In this document: one piece after another, positions 47,385-57,937 of the stretch
Layout: every line of letters starts with the position of its first letter
Numbering within the stretch: the stretch's first letter is position 1
Assembly (NCBI GenBank): GCA_030737835.1
Contig: JAUJYN010000063.1
Coordinates: 1 to 64,000 of the forward strand
Length of the DNA: 64,000 nt
Direction of reading: 5' to 3'
Origin: Acorus gramineus
Lineage: Eukaryota; Streptophyta; Magnoliopsida; Acorales; Acoraceae
The notes under the pieces: model-generated
What the model saw: only the letters and a program-made list of their open reading frames with translations
What the model was told of the DNA's origin: nothing
Databases searched by the model: none
Translations under genes and position numbers: made by a program

Positions 47385-49756
47385 TAAATGATATTGTGAT
47401 GTCCATTTAAAGTTTAATTATTTTTTTATATGAATTTAACCGTCTTCTCATTTGTAAATTTTCATTTGCATGGTATTTAGACACTTTGATGCTATTCATA
47501 TCTAGAAATGGGCAAAAATTTAATTCCATAGATTTTAGAATATATATAATGAATATGATGGTATTTCATAGATTTTAGGATATATATAACGGATATGATG
47601 ATATCTAATATGGTTTATTTAATTTTTAATATGATTTTAACCGCCTTATAAATTTTGTTTTTTATTTGCATAGTACTATATTTTTTTTATGTTAATCATA
47701 TCTAGATATGGCCAAAAATTTAAATTTTCTTAATTTCCTCAAATGTGAACCGGGAATTTTAAATTGCCAGTAAAATTATGAAAAAGTTTTAATTTTATAT
47801 TTAAATTTGAATGTTAAATCCATTTTTATTATGGATATATATTATCCAAATCACAGAATAAACTTTGAGTTTCAAATATTTCATTGAGGGAATTATTGAA
47901 AAATTATAGTAACAAAAAATTATATCATTCTTGTTTATAAGGTTTAAAATTTGAATAGGATTTGATCTCATAGATTTTTTTAGCATATAACCAGATGTTA
48001 TGAAATCTATATAAATTTTCAATAGATATTATAAAAAAATATTTTATAACATATTTTGATTATGATATTTTCATAATCAAAATAGAGTACAAAATATTCT
48101 TGTAATTAAAATAAATGTGTTATCATACAGCTATAAAAATTTTAAATTCCAATTTATAAGGTTTAAAATTTGAATAGGATTTGATTTTAATCTATTTAAA
48201 TTATGAATTTGAAATTTTTTTAAATTCTTTTGAATATGAATTTAAACCGGTATTTTTCTTATCTTCATAGATTAAAAAAAAAAAAACTTTAGAAGGGTTA
48301 TATCTTGGATATCATTGATTTTACAGAAAGACCCATGTAAAATGATAATGTTTTAGACAAAGAACGATGAATACTACATTCTTGTATGTAAATACTTATA
48401 TTTCTTTGATTTTATAAGCATCCCCTTATCATTATAATATTATGATATCCTATTTTAATTAAAATTAATAGATATATTAATCTAATTTAAGTTGGTATAT
48501 ATAAAAATACTCATATGCATATAATTTATATAAATTATTTTAATGTATTATCATGCACTATGCTCCAAATCAATTACTATTTTTTTCTTAATCAAAATAG
48601 AGTACCAACATTTTTAATAAAAATACATGTATTATCACGATATTACAATTATCAAAATTTTATATTCCAATATGTAAGGGTTAAAATTAGAATATGATTA
48701 GTTTTCAATCTATTTAAAATATAATTGAGTAGTATTCTTTTCTTAGGTTCTTTGGAATATAATTTTAGACCGATATTTCCTTATGAAAATAGGTTAATTT
48801 TTTTTTATAGAGAATTATATCTTGAATATCAAATTTTACAATCAGACCTAAATAAAATGATAATGCTTCAGACAAAGAACAAGGAATACTCTTTTCATGA
48901 ATATAAATACTTATATTCGTTTGATCCTCTTATCATGATAATATTATGATATCTGATTTTAATTATAAGTTAATAAATATATTAATCTAATTAAAGTTGG
49001 TATATATAAAAACATTCAAATGCATATAATTTACTATAGATTTATTTTAATGTATTATCATGTTTTGTTATCATGAACTATGATCCAAATCAAATGCTGT
49101 TTTTTCATAATAAAAATAGAGTACAAAATATTTTAATAATTAAATATGACATTGTTAAAAGAGACTTTTTTATAGAATTTTTAAAAATAGTCATTTTGGC
49201 AAATCTTATATTGAGAAGATTTTTTAATGTGTTTTTTCTTCCTATAATTTATTTACAATTTTATTTCCTCATATTTGTTTTCTATGTTTCACTTCTTTGT
49301 TTCGATTCTCTTGTTTTCTCTAATGTCAGTCCTCTAGATGGATTCATTTTGACGTGAGATGGTCCGTTTGAACATCTCTCGCTAAGTTTTGAATTATTTG
49401 GATTTTTTGAGTTGATCAATTATGTATGAGTACAATATTCATATGCTTAGATCATGTTTTTGGGCCTAATGTACTTATCAAGTGTGGTTTACTTTTTGGT
49501 TTTTTTTATATTTAAATTATAATAACCTATTGAGTAATTTATAATTAATTTTACAACTACATAATAGCGGGTTTGGTATCTTCATAGGAAAAAAGTAGAT
49601 ATTTTGATTAAATGGAAAGATAAATAGACATTAGATTTCTTACATTTAGAGTCATATTTTGATTAAGATGTTATTGTAACTAAATTATTGATATAAATGT
49701 TATTGAAAAATACATTAAACTTTATTTATGTGCATTTGCACATGCACAACAACTAG

Positions 49757-51511
49757 TTAATACAAAATCATGATTGTTTCTTAATAAAAGATCACCTATA
49801 AAATAAAATCGTGATCGTTTTTTAAATAAAAGAACCTATTTTAAATAAAAAACGTGATCGTTTTCATATTAAAAAAAAAAAAACTAACGTGGTTCAAATT
49901 AAATCCCAATCACAACCCCACCTCTTCCCCTCTCACGACCCCACCTCTCTCACCGCCCCTTCTGCCTCCGTCGACCCAGCCACCGCCGCCGCCTCCCATT
50001 CCTCCTCCGTCGACGCAGCTACCGCCGCCGCCGCCGCCCCTTCCCCCACCGCCGTAAGTCTTTCTCTCTCTCTTTCTCTGCCTCTCTCCCTTTTGTCCTC
50101 TTCTTCAATCTCCTCTGCGAGATACCTCTTCTTCCATCTCCTCCTCCTCTGCCGTCGCCGCCCACGAGATCATCTGTCTATCTCGCCCTATCTCGAATTT
50201 CATCTTGTCCTTCATTTGATTTTGTGGATTTTAGGGTTTGAATGGAAAAATATATTTTATTGTTAGTTTTGTGAAAACTGCTAATTTATGAAATTAGTTA
50301 ATTTGTATGTGTTTGTGTGTGTCTTTTCATCCTAAACAAATTATTCATGCTTCAGAGAATAAAAAAAAAAAAAAAAAACTTTGAAAAAGGAGAGACACAG
50401 CCTTCCTTTCTACAAATAATCACAACATATAATCTCTTTTAAATAATAAATATATAAATAAAGCCACAGACAACATCAAGAAACACATTGATCTCACACG
50501 CGGCGCCCCTTACGTTTCCCCGCACGCGCTTCTCTGTCTCTCTCTTTCTCTCTCACATTTCATTGTTCATTTGAATTTTAGCTTTTCTTTTGTTGGGTTT
50601 TTGTTGAATCTATTGAAAACTCTTTCAGTAGGGGTTGATTGATGGAAAGAGGAGACTCTGCCTCTCATTCTGAATAACAAAAATTTAAACTTTCTTTTGT
50701 TTGTTTGTTCTGCATTCATGAAATGAAATTCTATTTTTATGTTGGCTGTGTACCTCCCAAGATTTAATGCATGGTCTGTTGAGTGTGTTTGTTGTTTTGT
50801 ATTGAAAATGCAGTGTGACTGTGTATGTACTTCGACTTATATATGATCTCATATTATACAAAAAAAAAAAAAAACATGTGATTTTGTTAGTGAGGCTAAG
50901 TATGAATTACGTTTAGTTTTTTTTATAGATTAATTGTTTCATTTTAATTCTTTGGGTAGGTTCAGTGATTTTAATGTTGTGCAGTCAAAGTGAGATGTAT
51001 GCGAATTAATGAAGGATTGTTGAGAAAGTAGATTTAAACAGATGCAGGGAAAAGCACTCCGGGTCCAATGCTTCAAGATCAAATGAGAGTTATTTATTTA
51101 TTTTGGAACAAAAGGAAGGACTTAACCAAAGTGTGATTCATATTGGTTGAGTTTAATCTTTTTGTCCAACTGCTGTGTACGGACTGATGCTTTTATATTA
51201 ATCACCTGCGTTTGATTCATCCTTGAATAGGTTGTATTTGTGAAAGAAATTTTCACACTCCTCTCAACTCACACCTTGAAGGAGGCCCTTAATTTTTCAG
51301 TTACTGAATTCTTTGTGGGTCTGTAGATGATCAAACTTTGGGGACTGGTCAGAAAAAAAATAATGTTTTTATTCATTTGCTCTCAAAATTTCTGTTGTCT
51401 TTGCATGTAATCTTCTTCAATGTATTAATTTCTCAACAATCTGACATAACTTTTGTGTTGTTTCATTAAGAAAACCTTCTATAAACTAATAATAGAATGA
51501 TGTTGCTGCAG
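49757..51511 (+). other. CACTA interior: subterminal repeats, then CT-rich and Pro/Ala-coding DNA
   Basis: 49757-49880 continues the CACTA subterminal CGTGATC repeats. 49889-50266 is open, but it reads as low-complexity Ser/Ala/Pro and then CT-rich DNA, resembling a gene 5' region more than a protein. 50490-50560 is a GC-rich, then CT-rich, leader-like segment. These pieces may be captured host promoter or 5' UTR DNA. No coding gene is supported. Confidence 0.4.
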
Positions 51512-51600
51512 GCTTGGGGTTGGATGGAGTGGAAAGAAGGAAACTTAGCCACAGCCAGAGAACTCTTATCAAAAGTCTTTATCCATTATTTCATCAAGTG
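51512..51600 (+). pseudogene. HCF107-like HAT/TPR repeat exon fragment carried by the CACTA
   Basis: After a TTGCTGCAG acceptor, the frame reads AWGWMEWKEGNLATARELLS before running out near 51575 and stopping at 51598-51600. This matches a HAT/TPR repeat of the chloroplast RNA-binding protein HCF107 as I know the family. Only one repeat is seen. Further exon-like pieces follow: 51899-51949, and 52147-52200 reading LKMFEEGFKVDHSRSIYKRF. I cannot assign those. This is a captured fragment, not a working gene. Confidence 0.6.
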
Positions 51601-52240
51601 AAAGTTGAGGTGTTGATTTTTATGGATTTTGTTTTTGGTATTGTTTGGTGGAGTTGGGGGACTTTGATAAAAAAAATTTTTTTGTTAGATTTATGTGGTT
51701 TGCTTATCAATGTTTGTTCTTCTCAATGGGATAATGAATTAAAAGCTTAATTTTTTGGGATTTAAAAACACTGCATGCCTTGTTTCATATCTACATTAAC
51801 AAGCAGTCTCTGTAAAATACCTATAGTTATATCTTTTGGCTTTATGAATGCCAATACTTTGGTTTTTAATATTTTTGTGTGCCTTTTGTTGCAGTGCAGC
51901 CATCCGTACGGCATATTTAATGAAAACGGAATGGAGATCTCAAGAAGGTTGTTATGTGTGAGAAAAATTGAGCTGGAGATTTATTTCATTCTTCTTTATT
52001 TCCTTTTGATCTGACTTATCTTGCAAGAAAGCTGTGAATTTATTTTTTCGAATGATGGGTTTATAGAACAAGTAAGATTAGGGACTGCTATATGGGTTTA
52101 TGAAAAACTATTATATAATAGTGATAACATTTCCATTATTTGCAGTTAAAAATGTTTGAGGAGGGGTTCAAAGTAGATCATTCCAGGTCAATTTACAAAA
52201 GATTTCATCTGAAAGGGTTGGGTAAGGCTTCCTTTTCCAT

Positions 52241-52336
52241 GCCTTAGTTTTATAATGAAGTAATTTTCTTAGTAAATTTATATTGGAGTAGCCTTAGTTT
52301 TATAATGGAGTAATTTTCTTGGTAAATTCATATGCT
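52241..52336. repeat. 50-bp tandem duplication
   Basis: GCCTTAGTTTTATAATG(A/G)AG and the following 30 bases occur at 52241 and again at 52291, with few differences. Confidence 0.8.
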
Positions 52337-53095
52337 TAAATTATATTTCATTCCTTACTTGGTAGGTTCTTAGCCTAGCCTTCTTTATTCATGTTCTTCA
52401 TCTTCACCAACCGTTCTCTGCTAATTTTACCTTGTTTTGAATTAAACACCTGATATTTGTGATGTGATTGGATTCTGTCACATACTTGCATCACCATGGT
52501 CGTGAGGACAAGTTCCCTTGGTACCGCGGCAAGGTGCACATTTTATTATTCAAAATTATTTTAGTATTCCATTGAAGATGGAAAGTAAGAAATAAAAATT
52601 AGATACCCCTGTTTCTTATATGTCTTCTTGTATCTTTGATATGTTCTGCTCTAATTAACTAGTGGTATAGATAAATTTTGGTTGGGTAGTCTGTAATTTC
52701 TTTATGGAAATATATATTAAAATACCTTTTTTTATGAATGTTAGTCATATTTACTTTGATGTGCTTTAGATATAAATACTAGTGGTGATTCCAAAATTTG
52801 ACAAATATTCTATAGGTGATTGTCAATTTTATTCATTAGATTCATATGCTTTTTACGTTACATTGTGAGGATCCATAGAACATTGATTTCAATAATAATG
52901 TTTGTCTGACTCTCAAATTTGTCTTGTTTGCAGCTATTTCAGGGATAATCTCATTTTTACGAGATGAAGGTCATTAATCGAAGTGCTTTTTTTCTGTTGT
53001 GATAGGAAGAACAAGTTTCACTTAATTATAAATTGAGTTAGGGGGGGGTAGTCGATACGGACTTTGATGGATTTCTGTAGACATTATTTAAGTGA

Positions 53096-53398
53096 TGGAC
53101 TTTTATAGACTTTTCAGACTTTCACAGACTTTTACAGACTTTCGTAGACTTTTGCAGACTTTCACAAATTTACTCTCATGTTCACAGACTTTTGCAGACT
53201 TTCACAGACTGACTCTCATGGACTTTCACAGACTTTTACAGACATTTGCAGACTTTCACAGATTGACTCTTATGGATTTTTAGACTTTCATAGACTTTTG
53301 CAGACTTTCACAAATCACTCTCATGGACTTTCACAGACTTTTGTAGACTTTCACAAATCACTCTCATGGACTTTCACAGACTTTCAGAGATTGACTCT
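53096..53398. repeat. Minisatellite of about 11 bp (CAGACTTTTNN / CAGACTTTCA)
   Basis: About 25 diverged copies of CAGACTTTCA or CAGACTTTTGN are arranged in a looser higher-order unit that includes CTCTCATGGACTTTCACAGA (three or more times). It lies inside the GGGGGG-terminated MITE. Confidence 0.85.
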
Positions 53399-54090
53399 TT
53401 TCACATCTGGATTTCTATTAATAAACACAAAAATATTTTTAGAATTTTAAAATAACAAATAAAGAACTCAAATATTCAAATTCAACATGAATTATTGATA
53501 CCCATATAAATAAAATAAAAACAATCAGTATATTTCATATATGTAAATATATCTTTTTACTTTTATATATGTTTAAACATTATAAACAATATATATATAC
53601 ATCTATATTGTACAATAATAGAAATATCTTCAAGGAAAATCAAATCAAACATTATACATATAATCAAATATATGATAAATCTATATTTTAAAAAATAATT
53701 GTGAATGATCTAGGCATATATAATATAATCTACCATTCTCATATATTCATCAAACATATGAGGTGATAGGAATATTTCATACATATGGACATTCATAAAA
53801 AAAGATGATAAATAAAGAAAAAAATGTGAATAAAAATATGAAAGGCATGTGATAAAAATCATAAAGTAGATTTGTTAAAAGAAAAAAAGAAGAAATATTC
53901 ACAAAGTTGGAATAAAAGTCCATGAGAATCCCACCCATTTGGGTGGGATTTTGAAATGACTTTTTCCTTTATATTTCTCTCTCTAAAGTCCACAAAAGTC
54001 CACAAGAATCCATCACTTATGAAAGTCTTCACAAATCCTGTTTAAATTGAATAACACATGACAAAATGTCTACTATAAGAAGTCTCAATT

Positions 54091-54384
54091 GAATAACGCT
54101 GGACTTTTTGTCCACGAAATAATGTCTTAATCGAATAACACTGGACTTTATGTCCACGAAATAATGTCTCAATCGAATAACGCTGGACTTTATGTCTACG
54201 AAATAATGTCTCAATCGAATAACGCTGGACTTTATGTCTACGAAATAATGTCTCAATCGAATAACGCTGGACTTTATGTCCACGAAATAATGTCTCAATC
54301 GAATAACACTGGACTTTTTGTCCACGAAATAATGTCTCAATCGAATAACGCAGGACTTTTTGTCTATTAACCAATGTCCTGATT
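54091..54384. repeat. 42-bp satellite-like array, seven copies
   Basis: Units start GAATAACGCTGGACTTT at 54091, 54133, 54175, 54217, 54259, 54301 and 54343, and a degenerate eighth copy follows. Because 42 is a multiple of three, open frames appear on both strands (14-residue repeats such as MSQSNNAGLYVYEI on plus and RLRHYFVDIKSSVI on minus). These are by-products of the repeat and not genes. Confidence 0.95.
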
Positions 54385-54798
54385 GAAAAACACAAGACTT
54401 ACAAATCCACGAGCATGGACATTTTGTCCATGAAAATCCTAATTGACTACCCCCCTATTAGTTTTTTTTGTACTTGTATATAAAACAATTGTATATGTGA
54501 AACAGTGGTATGAAATTTGATCCATATTAGAGGAATGAAAGTTATTTTTACTGAGCATATCCTTTTTGTTGCTGAATTCAATTGTAAGAGCAGTTACAAA
54601 AATTGTACAATGATTCAGTAAAAAGTGATTTTTTAATAATTTAAAGATCCCATATTGTTTATATAGTGTGATTTTAAATAATGTAAAGATCATGAATTAT
54701 TTATAAAATGTGATCTTACGTAACATAAAGATCACTGTTCTTATCAAAACAGTGGTCTTTTGGATATCAAATATCACGTTTTATAATATAAGCGTCAT

Positions 54799-54882
54799 CG
54801 ATTCTTATGTAACAATCACGGTTTATTTGAAAACCGTGATCGATTCTTATGTAACAATCACGGTTTATTTGAAAACCGTGAT
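54799..54882. repeat. 42-bp direct duplication of a CACTA subterminal hairpin
   Basis: CGATTCTTATGTAACAATCA and the following 22 bases occur at 54799 and 54841 with no difference. Each copy contains ATCACGGTTT...AAACCGTGAT, an inverted repeat of the subterminal motif. Confidence 0.9.
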
Positions 54883-55032
54883 CGTTTATTATTTTTTATC
54901 ACGCTTTCAAACTGTGATAAAAAATAAGATATAAACAATCACACCATTGTAGATCACGGTTCAAAACTGTGATCAAAAGTTTTTAATTACGGTTTTAAAC
55001 TGTGATCAATGTTAAAAATTGTAGTAGTGATA

Positions 55033-55917
55033 TGATTCAATGAGGGAGTGTAATTTTTTAAAAGAATGATGAGTGTTGCAGACTGCACACAAGGTTGGAC
55101 ATGTCATTTTTCAAAATAATATGTTCAACTCCATTACAACACGCACACATTTTTCAAAATAAGGTTGAATGCATATTTTTTTTATGTTTTTTTTTTGAAA
55201 TAGAGTATATTCTAAGATAGTATAATATATATTGTTTTAGATGATTTCAAACAAGGTGTTAATGACGTGATGACTGCAAACGTATGTACAAAACAGTTTG
55301 AGTATATCAATGCCCATTTTTTAAATAAAAATGCATAGTAGATGTGGCATGATAGAATAAAAGATATCAATGCCCGACCCGTTGAAACTAGGCCCAGGCC
55401 CACAGGCCTACTTGGTCAGCGGGCTTGGGTCGGGCGGCTTCGGGCCTAAGGACCCAGATTTTAAATATGCTATTTCTTTTTATTTTTAAATTTTAAGTTG
55501 TTCATTTATATATAATGTTAAAATAACACAAAATTTTAAGTATAATGTTGAAAAAAAATTTATATCTATTGAATTTTCAACGATAAAAAAATTAAATATA
55601 TTAATTACTTAAAAAACTAAATAACTACACGTAATTAACTAGATTGACACCTACATAAATGTTAATAATTTGTATAATTCAACCACAATTCAAATAAAAT
55701 TACATGTAACTTATTTATTGGATTGCCCTTATGGGCCTACGAGCCAGGTCCGCGAGCGAACCTGCAGGCCAGGCCGGGGCCCCAGAATCAGGCCTAAGCT
55801 AGGCCGCCCAGAGAACGGGTCCGAGCCGGGCGGGCTGGGCTTTCGGGCCTCGGACCTTTTGAAGACCTTTTTTAGGTACAAACGTAAGGGTGGAATTGGT
55901 TGGTATAAGACCAAAAA
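55033..55917. other. Intergenic DNA with a GC-rich repeat remnant
   Basis: 55375-55450 and 55725-55860 contain GGCCC/GGGCC-rich, low-complexity DNA on either side of AT-rich DNA. The two parts are roughly inverse to each other, so they may be the ends of one decayed element. No coding is supported. Confidence 0.35.
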
Positions 55918-56563
55918 TGCTGTTTGGATGACTGGTATTGGCTGGAATTTGGTCGCTGGAATAAGTAGGGATAAAGAGGAATAGCAATACCACCAGTCCC
56001 CCTGGAATGAGCTATTCCAAGCTCCTCCATAAGTGGGCCCCACCCATCCCATCAATTTTTTCACTACCCCTCCCGCTATTCATCGTCTCCCCGAAAATGA
56101 AAACGTGGTGGTGATGGTGGTGATTCTCGATGGTGGGCGAGGTGGTGGTAGTGGTGATGGTTCTCAGCGGACTTGGTGGTGGTGGTGTTGGTGTTGGTTT
56201 TCGGCGGTGGACTGGGTGGTGGTGGTGCATGGTGGTGGACCTGGTGGTAGTGGTAGTTCCAAACCGTGGTGGTAGTATTGGTTCTTGGTTTTGGTGGTGG
56301 TTCATGGTGATGGTGGGTGGTGGTTCTCAGAGTGGTAGTGAGAGAGTAAATTTATCATTTTAAAATTTAAAACCCTTATCCCCATCTTATCCAACAATCT
56401 ATCCAAATTCAATCAAATATCACTTAACTTTATTATTACGTTTCCCAACGATAATAACAAAAAAATACAACCAAACAGAAAATCACTTATTTCGTTGGTA
56501 TAGTAATTTATTCCGATAATAGTCATAAACCCTAGAATAGCTTATGTCTCTATCCAAACAGCA
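55918..56563. mobile_element. Candidate MITE with TGCTGTTTGGAT ends
   Basis: TGCTGTTTGGAT at 55918 is the exact inverse of ATCCAAACAGCA ending at 56563. The 646-bp core includes a GGT-rich microsatellite-like tract (about 56104-56340). The ends suit a hAT-type MITE. A target-site duplication was not found. Confidence 0.5.
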
Positions 56564-57496
56564 CCAAGTTAAACTTAGTCTTATTTATTATACTAAAAAA
56601 TTTAAATACAAATTATTTAATTTCAAATATAATTATTTTTTTAAAACAGTTATCTATTTATAATATCATTATTATCTTTTAAAAAAGATATTTTTATTAA
56701 TTTCAAAGAATAAAAATGTCAAACGAATGTTTTCTCTCTTCTCGTAATTTTTATACCAATATATATTATCTATAACAATAATGATTTTTGGGCCCCAACT
56801 AATAGACCCCAACTTAAGCCCCATGAGGTGGCAATCTTGAAATACCTATATTACCCCCCCTAACTAATCTCCCCGTTTTTTTCAATAACCGTCCAATTAA
56901 TGCCGAGTTAGTTACGATTTGGATGAGAATTTTCGGTGTATGAAGATACTTCAATTGCACGATCAAAATAAATAAAAAATAAAAAATCACAGAGTTTTAT
57001 AAAGATTGATATGCTGCAAAGAAAACGAACATCAATTTTCATTTTTCATTCAGATTTGATAGTCGATTTTAATTTCAACGTTGAAAGAGAGGATTTCAAC
57101 GTTTTTCTTTTTTTTTTGTGCGATTTAATGGTGGTGCAAACATCCAGGTTAGGCCTTTCGAACCCTAAAAAAAAATCACGATTTACATTTATTTTAGATC
57201 TAGATTCAATGGTGGAAGTGAAAACAAACATCGAAATCAATTTTTTTTTCAGTTGGATCTGTGGAGGATATTAGAATTGCACGGTTCAATTTTTTTTTTG
57301 TTCGCGACCTGATTGTGGTGAGACAATGGCGATCCAATCAGGTTAGATTTATTTCGATCTGAATAATTCATATTCGATCTGATTTTTTATTACTCATTCG
57401 ATTCATCACATACCTTTTTGTTTGTTTTTATTTCTCTATCAAATTAAATTCCAGATACATGTGTATCTTGAATTTGTTTTCAAGCACAGTTTGAAG
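56564..57496. other. Intergenic DNA, left flank of the MULE-like block
   Basis: No supported gene. 57011-57300 has some coding-like AT/GC texture but no long clean frame. The first AGATACA palindrome appears at 57453, which may mark the left limit of the block that follows. Confidence 0.35.
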
Positions 57497-57898
57497 TTTG
57501 ACATTTTATTTCTCTATGGAATTGATTAATGTTTATCTAATTCATATTTAATTGCTAATTTTCATATATATATATATGTATATATAAAGGTTTGAAGGAC
57601 TTTTTTTAAAGTATATGTACTGCTAATTAACATGTTTGGTTATTCAAAATCCACATGGTTTTTGTTTGGTTTTAAGATACAGCACTGTATCCTAAAATGA
57701 ATTTTTAACATTTTATTTCTATGGAATTGATTAATGTGTACTTGATTAATATTTTATTGCTAATTGTTATATACTTATATACATATAAAGGTTTGAAGGA
57801 CTTTATTTGAAAATATGTACTGCTAATTAACATGTCTGGTAATTCAAAATCCACATGGTTTGTCTTGGTTTTAAGATACAGCACTGTATCTTAATTTT
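57497..57898. repeat. 201-bp tandem duplication upstream of the transposase
   Basis: Two copies (about 57497-57697 and 57698-57898) share GACATTTTATTTCT-like starts, AAAGGTTTGAAGGACTTT, GTACTGCTAATTAACATGT and an AAGATACAGCACTGTATC(T/C)T palindrome. The offset of the AAAGG word is 201. Confidence 0.85.
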
Positions 57899-57937
57899 AA
57901 TTTGATAACATGTGACTACTTTTCTATTTTTCAACAG

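Larger units (their letters stand above)
41226..47690 (+). repeat. Dispersed repeat family of about 150 bp inside the Helitron
   Basis: A block centred on ATAGATTTTAGGATCTATAT and GATGATATCTATTTAAA, followed by TTTCAATATGAATTTA and TTTGCATGGTATATAGAAA, recurs at about 41240, 41395, 41555, 45843, 46645 (split by a MITE), 47526 and 47571. Copies are diverged and all in the same orientation. Confidence 0.65.
39588..49756 (+). mobile_element. Helitron (10.2 kb, non-autonomous) inserted in the CACTA
   Basis: The 5' end TCTATATTACTATATAAAAG follows an A at 39587. The 3' end has a hairpin (TGTGCA / TGCACA, 8-base loop, 49729-49748) and then ACAACTAG, followed by T at 49757. These are the classical plant Helitron ends, with insertion between A and T and no duplication. 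On both outer sides the CACTA subterminal repeats (CGTGATC) resume, so the insertion point is internally consistent. No Rep/helicase frame is seen. Two further 5'-like ends inside (41721, 43333) suggest that it is a composite of nested or serial Helitrons. Confidence 0.75.
53041..54455. mobile_element. MITE with GGGGGGTAGTC ends, filled with satellite-like repeats
   Basis: The left end GGGGGGGGTAGTCGAT is matched by the inverse of the right end, GGGGGGTAGTCAAT, with TA on both sides (53039-53040 and 54456-54457). The interior of 1.4 kb has no transposase. It is dominated by two tandem arrays (53096-53398 and 54091-54384) and by the words GGACTTT and AAAGTCC throughout. A TA duplication would suit a Tc1/mariner-type MITE, but the superfamily is not certain. 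Confidence 0.65.
39382..55029. mobile_element. CACTA (En/Spm-type) transposon, non-autonomous, with nested insertions
   Basis: The left end CACTACTATAATTTTTAACA (39382) matches the inverse of the right end, CACTACTACAATTTTTAACA (ending 55029), at 19 of 20 bases and then diverges slowly. The target-site duplication ATA is present at 39379-39381 and 55030-55032, the 3 bp expected of CACTA elements. Subterminal regions on both sides are full of (A)ACCGTGATC/GATCACGGTT repeats, as is usual for the family. Removing the Helitron and the inserted MITE leaves about 4 kb of CACTA DNA. No transposase (TnpA/TnpD-like) frame is visible. The interior carries host-gene pieces, so this is a Pack-CACTA-like element. 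Confidence 0.85.

Noticed and set aside
49889-50266. Possible proline/serine-rich protein
   Set aside because: Low complexity in several frames, then CT-rich leader-like DNA; no downstream exon joins it convincingly.
53092-53450. Open frames with Phe/Thr/Asp-Arg-Leu repeats
   Set aside because: They are translations of the 11-bp minisatellite.
54029-54395. Possible repeat protein or CRISPR-like array in the 42-bp repeats
   Set aside because: Units are contiguous with no unique spacers, and the frames exist only because 42 is a multiple of three.
56033-56363. Gly/Val/Trp- or His/Thr-rich frames near 56.2 kb
   Set aside because: They are produced by the GGT-rich simple repeat inside a candidate MITE.
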